Below are positions 9,478 to 19,700 of a stretch of 64,000 bases of DNA, piece after piece. Within the stretch, counting starts at the first letter, position 1. Every line of letters starts with the position of its first letter. Source of the stretch: Trichaptum fuscoviolaceum (Eukaryota; Basidiomycota; Agaricomycetes; Hymenochaetales; Trichaptaceae). The stretch covers positions 3,551,040-3,615,039 of the forward strand of contig CAJSYZ010000009.1 of assembly GCA_910574455.1 (NCBI GenBank), given 5' to 3'. A model generated the notes under the pieces. That model was not told where the DNA came from and made no database searches. It worked only from the letters and a program-made list of their open reading frames with translations. The position numbers were made by a program, and so were the translations under genes.

Positions 9478-12400
9478 GTGGGTCTAGGCGTGCGGTCGTT
9501 CCGCCAAAGACCCCGAACCGATTTTCGCTGTTAGATGATGATGTGTCCGATCCCTCTGTGTACAATCGTACTTCGCTAATACACAAGAGTTTGCGTCGAT
9601 TCATCCATGTCCCAGTGAGAATAAGTGACGGCCGAAAGATTTTGAGCATGAGAGCGCTGCTAGACTGCGGAGCATTTTCGGTGATTATCAACCAGAAGCT
9701 GGTGCGGAAGTTCGGATTACGTACTCGTCCTCTCGACCGACCAATCAAGGTGTACAACGCCGACGATTCGCTGAACCAGAGTGGTCCGATTACAGACCAA
9801 GTCCGACTTACTCTGGAGATCGGTGGACACAAAGAAGAAGTCGATGCCACAGTGGCAAACATCGGAGACTATCCATTGATTATTGGGATAGATTGGCTAC
9901 ACCACCATAACCCCGAGATTGATTGGAACGACGAGACCATCAGCTTCACGCGATGTCCGAACGAATGCCGCCCTGTCGAAGCGGCAAGAGTCGTAGAAGC
10001 CGGACAACCGCTACCCCGCGCCGTTCGCAAGTTGCGGGCCGCGCGATGCAAGAACAGTCGACAGATGCGACCGCGACCGCAGCCCCATGCGAGAGTCTGT
10101 GTTGCGGAAGTCGGTGATGATTCAGATGAGTCGGACAGTGAGTCTGACGACCTTGCGAAGATTCCCCCCGGATTTCGGTACTCCGAAAAGTACATGGACA
10201 TCTACCATGACGCGGAGCAGTTCTATGTGGCGGACGATCTGGACTTTGTGCATAAAGTTGTGGCCTCGTATACCTGGTCGCAGGCGATTGCGGAGAAGTC
10301 GGCAGTGAAGGAGGGCGATAAGTCCTTCGAGGAGATGGTCCCCCCGCAGTACCGCGAGTTTGCGAAGGTGTTTTCGAAGTCAGAGGCCGAACGGTTGCCC
10401 GAGAGGAAGCCGTTTGACCATGCAATCGACCTGGAGCCCGGATCGACCCCTTCGTACAGCAGGATCTATCCGATGGCACCGGCGGAACGTGCAGCCTTGA
10501 AGGAGTTCATTGAGGAGAACCTTCGAAAGGGTTACATCCGACCGTCGAAGTCCCCCGCCGCTGCTCCGGTCTTCTTCATCAAAAAGAAGGACGGATCGCT
10601 TCGGATGGTCGTTGACTACCGAAAACTCAATGAGATCACCGTCAAAAATCGGTACCCGCTTCCCCTGACCACAGAACTCATCGATTCCTTGAAGAAGGCC
10701 CGCGTCTTCACTAAGCTCGACTTGCGGGCCGGATACAACAATATCCGCATCAAGGAAGGCGACGAGTGGAAGGCCGCTTTTCGGACTCAGGAGGGCCACT
10801 TCGAACCGACCGTTATGACTTTCGGACTTACGAACGCACCCGCTACGTTTCAGCGGATGATGAACGAGCTCTTCAAGGATATGCTGGATGTTATTGTCAT
10901 TATCTACCTCGATGACATCTGCATTTTTTCGGAGAACGAGTCGGAGCACGAGGAACACGTTAAGGAGGTACTCCGACGTCTGGAGAAGTATGACCTGTTC
11001 TGTAAGCCCGAAAAGTGCGAGTTCCACAAGGACTCCATCGAGTACTTGGGTATGATCATTGGCTCTGGGATTATCTCGATGGATCCGAAGAAGGTCGAAG
11101 CGGTGGCCGACTGGCCGACTCCGGCGAAGGTGAAGGACATTCAGGCTTTCTTGGGGTTTGCAAACTTCTACCGACGTTTTATCAAGGACTTCTCGAAGCT
11201 GGCGGTTCCCATGACCGAATTGTTGCGGAAGGATGTCCAGTGGCGCTGGACTACCCGCCAGCAAGAGTCCTTTGATGGTCTGAAGAAGAAGTTTGCTGAG
11301 GCACCGGTCCTTGCGATGCCCGACCTTGAGAAACCCTTCATCCTCGAATGCGATGCTTCGGACTTCGCGACCGGAGCGGTACTTTCGCAGATCGGACCAG
11401 ACGGTGACATTCACCCAGTGGCCTACTATTCGAAGTCCCTGGGCGATGCGGAGAGGAACTATGAGATCCACGACAAGGAGCTTCTAGCCATCGTCCGAGC
11501 CTTGGACGAGTGGCGGCACTATCTCGAAGGAAGTCCGCACAAAATTGATATTGTGTCGGACCACCGAAATCTGCTCTTCTTTGCGGAAGCCCGAAACCTT
11601 ACGAGACGCCAGGCCCGCTGGAGCTTGTTCCTTAGCCATTTTGACTTTCTGATCCGTCACCGTCCCGGACGACTCGGTGGAAAGCCAGATGCTTTGTCCA
11701 GGCGCGAAGATCTTCGTCCTGACGGACCGGACAATACGAACAAGGTCCTTCTGGACACAAACCGCTTCTATACATTGGCGATGCGACGAGGGATGGTCCG
11801 GGCAGAGGGGGATACGGAGTTGTTGCGGAGGATTCGGGAGTCCGAGAGGTTTGACGAGGAATTGGTCGAGGCGATTGAGAAAGTGAAGGAAGGGGCTCCG
11901 CGCGCGCTGGCGAACGATCTGGAGGAGTGGAACACGGAGGATGGGCTGCTGCTGTACCGGGGTAAGGTCTATGTGCCGAAGGACGAGGAGATCCGCCGCG
12001 ACATCGTCAAGTTACACCACGATTCGCTTCCGGTCGGACATCCGGGTCGTTGGAAGACCTACGAGCTGGTGAGTCGGAACTACTGGTGGCCTGGTATGTC
12101 TACCTTCGTCGAGCGGTACGTGTCGGGCTGTGACACTTGTATGCGGACGAAGAACATCCCGCAACGTCCGGTGGGTCCGCTTCAGCCCAACGAAGTACCA
12201 GACGGACCGTGGCAGGTCATTTCTTGCGACTTCATCACCCAGCTGCCACAGTCCGGTGAATACGACGCGATCTTCGTGGTTGTAGACCGACTCACCAAGC
12301 AGGCCCATTTCATACCGACGACCTCGGATATTGACTCTGCGCGGACGGCCGACTTGTTTGTGTCCGAAGTTTGGAAACACCATGGCACGCCGCGCAAAGT

Positions 12401-13277
12401 CATTTCGGACCGGGGTACGCAGTTCGTGTCCCGGTTTATGAAGGCGGTACTCCACCGACTCGGTATTGAGGGCGCAACGTCGACATCCTTCCACCCGCAA
12501 ACGGACGGTCAGACCGAGCGGGTGAACCAGGAGTTGGAACAATATCTCCGCGCGTTCACGGACGTCCGACAGGAAAATTGGTCGGAGTTACTGCCCATGG
12601 CGGAGTTTGCGCACAACACGCGAGCGCACTCCGCTACCAAGGTGTCTCCCTTCGCACTGCTGTATGGATACGACCCCGAGTTCACCATTGTACCGAGTGC
12701 CGGACTTTCGACGGTACCTGCAGCGGACGACTGACTCGACCTGCTTCAGAAGGCTCAGGAGGACGCTCGCGCGGCTCTCGAAGTCGCAGCGGAGCGGATG
12801 AAGCGGTACTACGATCAGGGACATGCAGACACGCCGGACATCCGACCAGGAGACAAGGTATGGCTCGACGCACGGAATATCGCAATACCGGGCACGCGCA
12901 AGCTGAATCCGCGGAGACTCGGACCCTACACGGTTTTGCGGAAGATCGGACTCTTGAATTACGAGCTTCAGCTGCCTGCGACTATGCGGATTCACCCAGT
13001 GTTCCATGTGTCGCTTCTCACGAAGTATACACCGGACACCATTCCTGGTCGCGTCCAGACACCGCCAGAGCCCGTAAACGTCGACGGCGACATTGAATAC
13101 GAAGTATCCGAAGTCCTTAATTCGCGCCGAAGCGGTCGAGGTCGGACTCTGCAGTATTTGGTTCGCTGGAAAGGCTATGGACCCGAGGAAGACCAATGGA
13201 TCGATGCCGCGGACATGGAGCATGCCCCCGCCGTTATCCGAAAGTTCTATCGTCGGTACCCCGACGCCATTCGCTAA
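9474..13277 (+). pseudogene. pol: Pol of chromovirus 1, one internal stop (TGA 12732-12734)
   Basis: Read by -1 frameshift from gag. Domains in order: aspartic protease with LDCGA at residues about 63-67 (Cys where DSG/DTG is usual), reverse transcriptase with IYLDD at about 477-481, RNase H with ECDASDFATGAVLSQ near 625, integrase with the zinc-binding H..H/C..C region, then DDE residues in SCDFITQLP (about 917), SDRGTQF (about 977) and TERVNQELE (about 1015). A single in-frame TGA at 12732 interrupts the protein just after the integrase core. The frame then reopens through the GPY/F module (RRLGPYTVL) and a C-terminal chromodomain (LQYLVRWKGYGPEEDQW) to the stop at 13275. The aligned codon in chromovirus 2 is CGA, so this is probably a C-to-T change at CpG. 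Confidence 0.93.
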
Positions 13278-13307
13278 CGCTCGCGCGCGCTCTTTAGGAG
13301 CGCCCTT

Positions 13308-13319
13308 GGAGGGGGATAA
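13308..13319 (+). other. Polypurine tract of chromovirus 1
   Basis: GGAGGGGGATAA abuts the 3' LTR and would prime plus-strand DNA synthesis. Chromovirus 2 has the equivalent GGAGGGGGGTAA. Confidence 0.75.
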
Positions 13320-13895
13320 TGTCAGGAATCCGCCTCAGGTTATTTTATTTCTTTTATTTTTCTTTTATTTTCTTTTACGATCACACTCCGAGTCGGATCC
13401 CCGACATGTCCGGTCCGAAACCGGACTTTCTTTGACTCCGATTCTCTTCCTTTTTGCGTAGATTACTTGCCTGTATGTTTGCAGGCCGCTAGGACAAGCG
13501 CCCTGCAAACAATTCTCCTTTCTTTCTTTCTTCCGCCACTCCGACTCGAACCTCCGCTCTACCGATGCGGGACCCCGACTAGAGCGGGACCCCGAACTCC
13601 GACTTACGTCAGCGGTATAGGTCGGACCTAGTCGGATCAGGGTCCAGTGGCTTGGTACTGTATAGTTTTTACCTTTGTTCATCAAAACCGCGGATCCCCC
13701 TGCGAAGCACTCCACTTTTGGCCTCTTGTAAAGTGCTTCTCAGGTGATGTGTTTATCTTTAGCTCTGATGTTTAGAATAGCTTAATTGACTTGTAAAGTG
13801 CTTCTCAGAGTGAGAACCACCGCTCATAGCGTCCGATCGTCGTCCGTGTCCGATTCAGGGTCTCGAAAGCGAAGGAACCACTCTCGGTCGTAACA
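13320..13895 (+). repeat. 3' LTR of chromovirus 1
   Basis: 576 bp, TGTCAGGAATCC to GGTCGTAACA, nearly identical to the 5' LTR; followed by the target duplication GATAC. Confidence 0.93.
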
Positions 13896-13970
13896 GATAC
13901 TTGTCCACACTGGCATGAAGAAAGATAAAGTCTGTCAGAATCTCGACTATCAGAATAGATAATTCACATA

Positions 13971-14447
13971 CTATTTCCATTCAATATAATCCTTGGTGTA
14001 TAAATCATAACTATCATCTGTATAGAATATGTCTGTGAAACGAATATACATCAGATATAGTGCTCAAAGTAAGCACCATCCACTCTTACCTAAAAGACGG
14101 ATTGACCGGAATCTTCGCGCTTTAAGGCATATGTCTACCAATCTTTTGAAGTCATCCCATGCCGGCCCAGGCTCCCCGGATTCTTCAAAATAGTTTGCCT
14201 TGAAGACTCTGAGATAAACTTCCACAGGATTACGGTGCATGAGGACCGGATGTTTCTCTAAGATCAATTTGACAAGATCTAGGTAGTCATCGATGGTTTG
14301 AGGCTGGGTCAACCTCTGGTTCGCGACGTCCTCGAGGCTCCTTTTTACTTCTTCGTCGAATCCAACGTGCCTTCCATAGCCAATGAAATCGTCATGTAGA
14401 GCATTGAGATATTTGCTCTGTTTCAGCCCAGCTTCTACCGTAGACAT
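13971..14447 (-). CDS. Tandem-family protein, copy 5 (140 aa, two exons)
   Basis: Exon 1 is 14090-14447 and exon 2 is 13971-14032; the 57-nt intron has a GTAAGA donor and a TTTCACAG acceptor. The spliced protein has DDYLDLVKLILEKHPV, FKANY, W.DFKRLVDICLKARRFRSIRLL and the tail IFYTDDSYDLY..DYIEW, closest to copy 4. Coding capacity is intact, but the 5' context is not. Codons 1-9 lie in one arm of a 26-bp inverted repeat whose other arm sits in the leader, and an 0.8 kb TIR element separates the start from the TATA box at 15351-15358. It may therefore be silenced or retimed. Function unknown. Confidence 0.75.
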
Positions 14448-14484
14448 AACTCTCAGTATGTCTACGGTAGAAGCTGGGCTGAAA
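14421..14484. repeat. Perfect 26-bp inverted repeat over the copy 5 start codon
   Basis: Arms 14421-14446 and 14459-14484 with a 12-nt loop. The left arm is nearly all of the first nine codons of copy 5 (minus strand); the right arm is its inverted copy in the leader, directly abutting the TIR element. In the mRNA this would form a 26-bp hairpin with the AUG at the edge of the loop. Confidence 0.9.
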
Positions 14485-15306
14485 CCGGCACCACAAATTT
14501 GCCGCTACCATTTGCCGCACCAGGTAGTGGCTGGTAGCGGCTGGTAGAGCTACCTGGGCCGCATCTGATAAGTGGTGCGGCGCGGGGTGTCATAAGTGCT
14601 CGGGGTCTAGTAACGGCAAGAGTGTGCCGTCTGTACGAACTGATCTTGTAACTTATTATGTAAATCTGTATTGGAAAATAGAACACGGGCCGAGTCCCTT
14701 ATTCCCTAACTTGAATTACCCAAATGTTCTCACGAGTGCAGGTTTTATTTTTAACATTCTCATGCATATGCGGAACCGGAACAGTCTATATGTTTGTTAA
14801 AGCATATTGTATTGCAGGAGTAAGTAATTATAGTTAGACAAACAAAACTAAGTTGAATACACTGAGTGAATCTAACAAGACTTTGCATCATATGGACAAG
14901 ATCATGCATGAGATGTGGCTGTCCAGTAAGTGAATGAGAGGCAGTGTCAGTGCCTGAATCTCATATGCTTTAGTAGGTATGTCGGGACCCCGGTGCGGCT
15001 CTGTCTGACTCTGGTGCGGCCCTCGAGTGGCTGTGGATGCAGCCTGGTAGCGGCCCAATTTCAAATGGAAGCGGCCCAATTTCAAATGGTAGCGGCTCTA
15101 TTTCAAATGGTAGCGGCTCCATTGACAAACTGCCGCTACTCATAAGACTTCATTGTATTGTAATTCTATGATTATTATGACTTTATTATTTTGGGAATTT
15201 ATTCTATTTTATCATTGGTGCCCTGAGTGCGGCTTTGCTATCAGTGCAGCCGCTACCAGCCGCTACCTGGTGCGGCAAATGGTAGCGGCAAATTCGTGAG
15301 GCCGGT
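14484..15306. mobile_element. TIR DNA element in the 5' UTR of copy 5
   Basis: About 823 bp with inverted termini starting ACCGGC and sharing AATTTGCCGCTACCATTTGC plus CGCACCAGGTAG within the first 45 bases. No transposase frame, so it is non-autonomous. No target duplication is visible: the left flank is the 26-bp inverted repeat and the right flank AGAAGAAG. Removing it would place the TATA box about 88 bp from the start codon, matching the 85 bp of copy 4. Superfamily not assigned. Confidence 0.72.
15046..15121 (+). repeat. 21-bp minisatellite, about 3.6 units
   Basis: Unit GGTAGCGGCCCAATTTCAAAT with small changes, inside the TIR element. The GGTAGCGGC part also occurs in the termini, so the array may have expanded from terminal sequence. 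Confidence 0.8.
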
Positions 15307-15350
15307 AGAAGAAGAGACTATTGATCCCGACTGTCCCGAATGGGCCCATC

Positions 15351-15358
15351 TTTATATA
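15351..15358 (-). promoter_or_regulatory. Displaced TATA box of tandem-family copy 5
   Basis: TATATAAA on the minus strand, aligned with the TATA box of copy 4 by shared flanking sequence but about 0.9 kb from its start codon because of the TIR element. Confidence 0.5.
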
Positions 15359-15519
15359 TGCTTCAGTGGAACGATGCTGACGGAGATCTAGATCCTCTTG
15401 ACGTAGTCACAAATGTACATGTCAGCGCAGTTTAAAATGAGCGAGGCTTCTACCGCACTTCTTTGGTCTGGCAGATGACGTTCTGTATGTCCCCTGTCCC
15501 CACTAAGTTCTGACTCGCA

Positions 15520-15700
15520 TTCTAATTTCCAATCAATTTCTACGATCTCACACCGGCTAATATGGTACATCAATGCAGAAAACCCCCCTCTCCGTAACTT
15601 CCGAGCCTCTTACTATGATCTGATCAGGCGTAACAAGAAAGTCACGAACATAGGCTTTATTTTAACCCAAACTAATCAATCACCGGAGCCTCAACTTCCC
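15520..15700 (-). pseudogene. Decayed second copy of the 7202-7456 ORF
   Basis: On the minus strand TPDQIIV and GSEVTERG align with SPDQIIE and SSEVTV of the ORF at 7202-7456, and the nucleotide flanks (CGTAACTTCCGAGC) also match. Stops and shifts interrupt it. It marks the far end of the second duplicated unit. Confidence 0.5.
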
Positions 15701-16122
15701 CCAGACCTAATATTCTGGATCCAGACGCCTCGCCATATTTGATAAGTTTGAAGTTGGCTGGCGCATGGCTGGATGTAGCATCAGACAGAACCTAAACCCT
15801 CTGCGACTATCAGTATCAGAGCCAGTGTGTACCGAAGTAAAGCCACTGGCGCAGAAGATTGTTGTCTTTTCAGAATCTGTAAAGCGACAAACCTTTAAAC
15901 TTGGTCGATTGTGTACTTAGCCACATAGAACTAGAAGAGCCACCATGAGTGGTCTGATTCAGCTACAGGATGGTGATAGAGATATGCAGAATGTTCTATT
16001 ACACATAAAGACGAATTAGATTATCTGCCGCTTAATTACAAGTACAATACATGCGGTGAGTTATGTCAAATAACAGTACAGATCGTCTTGCTCGCAAAGC
16101 GCTGTCCCTCAACTACTGGGTC

Positions 16123-16770
16123 TTAGTTGGAGGTCTGGTCGTTTGGCTGGCCTGGAAGAGTTACCGGGACCTGGTTGTCAATGAGGACCTGGTCCAAAAC
16201 GACAACGCGCCTTCTGTCTACGTCACCACGGATACCGTTAGGTGGAAGGGGGATCGATTCGTCTTGAGCGACTCTGACAGACAATTAGAGAGAGTTAGAA
16301 GAGCAGTCCAGGCATAACGCAATAAGACGTACTGTATGTTAAGTGAGGACTGGGCTTTGTGTTCAGCTGCGCCACCCAAAATGCGTATAGACTCGATGAA
16401 TAGCGCGGTGTAGAAGATTCCAACCAATCCTGAGCTCTGTTTTGTGCATTAGGGTTAGAATTGAGCTTGATGTTTCACAAACAACATTACGAAATTTCAC
16501 CTGCGTTGCCTGAGTATTCAATTGCGGTGCGATTACAACGTTCTCGATGTTGATGGTTGCATCTGCTTCCAGAAGGCGTTCGCCCTGGAGCTGCTGTTTG
16601 TATTGATCACGAGTAAGCGGAGCGCCGTTGAATGTCACTTTAACGTTCTTGGCGATGAAGTCGTCGAACGCTTGGTCGAAGTCCTGGCCGGTCTTCGCAG
16701 TGATCAGAGCAGTAAGATGCTCCTTAGCCCAGGTGTCGAGCGGGGGGAGAACGATGTTAGAGGTTGCCAT
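16123..16770 (-). CDS. Conserved small protein, possibly NTF2-like fold (175 aa)
   Basis: Three exons: 16491-16770, 16333-16429 and 16123-16273. Introns are 61 and 59 nt (GTAATG..CTCAG; GTACGT..TGTCAG), each with a TCTAAC branch-like motif. The phases add up exactly to 176 codons. The spliced protein starts MATSNIVLPPLDTWAKEHL and has FDQAFDDFIAKNVKVTFNG and DQYKQQLQGE, then LVGIFYTALFIESIRILG, a Pro-rich loop and RRRVVVLDQVLID near the end. From memory this resembles a basidiomycete family of uncharacterised proteins with an NTF2/SnoaL-like pattern; the fold is inference. No signal peptide. The plus-strand ORF at 16063-16317 is antisense to its last exon. Confidence 0.7.
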
Positions 16771-19700
16771 TGTGTCTTTGCCTGCTGTAGTAGTGAATTC
16801 GAGCTTGGATTGCTGCACCAGGTCGTGTCTTATATACGTTGCAAGACGTATTACCGGTCCGGATGTCGTCCCCAGAACCCGCCGGTCACAACGGCGCTGT
16901 GCCCGGGCGCAGTACCGCGGACTGTAGCGGGCGCAGTTGGTCATGAGCATCTGGAGCTGTGTAGATGAAGATGAACCGCGAAGTACGCGGCAGTTCTAGT
17001 GTATAATGCAGAGGCCCTCTTTGTGTCAACAAATGTCAATTAGCCGAGTATTTGATGGCCGCTGAAATAAAATTTATCGAGACATCAAAGCATTGATGAT
17101 ATCGGTCTCACTCGGTGATGAAGAGGCATCTTGATACTGTATTCAAGTACTGTTCTCCTGAACAAGCTACGATACAGACGAGGCCGCTGAGGGATGAATG
17201 CAAGGTTGGCATGAATTCGCTCGCTACCAATATGACCAGCCGAACTCACCGATTACATAGCTAGCTCGGGCGCATCATTTAACAACGTATGTCAACACCG
17301 GGACGAGGTCCGCAATGGAGAATGACCACCTCTTGAAACGTGCGACTACTCGGGCTCGGAGAGCAAGCACAAGCGCGAGCGCGCATGAGTAAGGAGGCAT
17401 TGTTCGCGATTGATCCTGAAATCTGCATTCTACGCGAACGGACCCGAGGTGGGCAAAGACGAGATTAGCTGTTGCTCCGTCATCAGTGGAAGTATCGTAG
17501 CGACTGAGTAGAAGGTGGATAGAGCTAGGAGAGCTAGAATGCCGTGCACTGGCGCAACTGGAGCAACAAGTGGCACTGGCAACATACTAGTAAAAGTGGG
17601 GTATGCCTTGTTGTATTTGCTCAGCTTGGTTGAGACAGGATGCGGCTATCATCATTAGATGAGTCCATACATTCAATAGGGACACAATTCGTTCCATCAG
17701 AGATTCCGGAGAGAGATTCATCACTGGAACAAGGAAGTAAGTGATGAAGGTAGGAGAGATAGGATATTCGCTGACAGCGCGTTGACAGTGAACGCTAAGT
17801 CGAACCGGCCCTAAATTAAGCGTCAGGTTGAGCCAGGGGATCTGCTGCATCACGATCAAATACATCTTACGCTAACATAGCAAATAATAGTACATATATA
17901 TAGCTACATTGTAGTAGAATGACTTGGAAGAATGGATGAGTCGTTTACAAAATGTAAGACAGACAGACCCGGTGAGATTTGTTCTCCGATCGCATCCCGA
18001 CTTAGTAAAAGAATGGGTGCCGATGCCTATTGGGACAATGCCCATCCTACTCGGCGAAAGAAACGTTTGTGAAATAGAACCTCTCATGTTTCGCAACCCT
18101 TCCATTTCATGCATTACATGTCCGACGGTATACTCAAACATCGGTCAGAAAATCTCGATTTCATCTCAGCCATAACGCAGACGTAGACCGATTTACATGT
18201 AGACGACGGTTAACTACTAATAGTAGATGGACCGGGGAGAGGCTAGGAGTTTATAAATATACACAGGTGTGGCTTACGGAAATACTACATGTGTCTTACT
18301 GACCGCCCGGATGGCAATTCGAATTGGTTTATATACGTGCTAACTGTGCTGCTCAAATGTGTTCGTAGTAATTGTAGAAAATATCCTTTAGTGTCCCTCT
18401 ATCTAAGAAAGGAGAGATGTTGCACTCAGATTCATATATGATTAGATCGGAGGCAAATCAGATTCCGTGCCTCTAATGTAGTCTCAGAAAACGCATGCAT
18501 CTTAGCGATTCTGATCTATATCTCTGAGGACCATTATCCACAGGACCACATACTCGGCTCATTCTGGGAATCGGGCAAAAGAAGAGTGCACTACATGAGC
18601 CGTCATATCAATGTACTGTATAGCACTGTGTATTAATGGCCGTGGCCCGTGAGTGCCTACTCACCCGAGTCCAACACGTGCTTAAGGCATTTGGGGACCA
18701 GAAATGGCGATCATGGCAGTCCGCGGAGAACCCGTGGACGATTCCCTTCAATGCGCCGTACTTTGGGGCCAAAGAGTGGGTCAATAGACGTATGTGAGAT
18801 TAAGCAAATGTGACGGCCCGAGCTTACGAGTTAATATATCATCAGATATCATTTGAGCTTGCTGCTCTTCTAAGGAGGCAGATTGTTAATTGACAGCAGA
18901 CACATGAAGCCAAGCTTTCCATGCACTTAGATCTCACGCACATACAGTCTACTGGCGGCTCAGACTTTGGCACAAATGTCTCTGTGGTTTCCTGGCTTTC
19001 CCCGATCGCCACTCTAAGTCCTGTTTACGTGACGAGAGGAGAAGCAGCAGCTTCTGTCAATGAAGCAAGCGTGAGGCAGGAACTTGATACGCACAGGTTC
19101 GACTCCTGGTCCAGTATCTCGGCGGTTTCTCCCTCCTTCAAACGGTGGGGCATATGGATCGAATATATATGTACACGGCATGCATGCGTTAGAACCGACG
19201 GTTTAAAGAGAGAAGGCAGTGTGAGAAAGATCGCATACAGTGGTCAAGACCATAACCTGAGCAGTCCAACTCACTCACTCTGGTCCCGTTGATAATCTAA
19301 GGTTTGATAGTGCCCTGTCAGCGGAGGTAGGGTTTCAAAGATTTTGAGTTCAGAGCCTGCAGAGAAAGCTTGTAAGTCCGATCACCCCCAAAAGCAACAC
19401 ACGAGCAGACACGGAGTGACCATTAGCATGTGCTTGTACCTCGATCTCGCCCTATCACGGTGTTGGAAAAACTGACGATTTGATCACCTTATACGTCATG
19501 CGATGACTTCTAGTAGTGGCAGTGTTCCCATTCTACTAACAGCATAGTCGAGTAGACATCGACATGTCATGAGCGTAAAGGCCGTGTGTTCGTGTTGACC
19601 TCCAAACACATACACAAGTATTACGGCATAGTACCCAAAGTCAAAGAGGCACTAGAAGCGCGATAAGACTGGGGGCTCTGTACCTTTCAGAGTATCCGAT

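Larger units (their letters stand above)
7557..13895 (+). mobile_element. Ty3/Gypsy chromovirus 1, full length with TSD GATAC
   Basis: A 6.34 kb LTR retrotransposon with 576-bp LTRs differing at only about three positions (TGTTAGG/TGTCAGG start, one site near 7924, one near 8107), hence a young insertion. The 5-bp target duplication GATAC is at 7552-7556 and 13896-13900. Order is LTR, PBS, gag with CCHC knuckle, protease, RT, RNase H, integrase with GPY/F motif, chromodomain, PPT, LTR, which is diagnostic of chromoviruses. Priming is of the self-priming Tf1/sushi kind. It landed at the junction between two duplicated units of the tandem gene array. Confidence 0.95.

Noticed and set aside
10380..11471. 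363-codon minus-strand frame inside pol
   Set aside because: Shadow of the high-GC RT/RNase H coding sequence on the other strand; no motifs.
15046..15121. CRISPR-like array
   Set aside because: Short tandem 21-bp units without spacers, inside a eukaryotic transposon.
16063..16317. Plus-strand ORF of 84 codons with an apparent membrane segment (LNYWVLVGGLVVWLAW)
   Set aside because: It is antisense to the third exon of the spliced gene at 16123-16770, whose phases and motifs are consistent.
19060..19120. tRNA gene suggested by a B box GGTTCGACTCC
   Set aside because: No A box at the right distance and no cloverleaf could be drawn.
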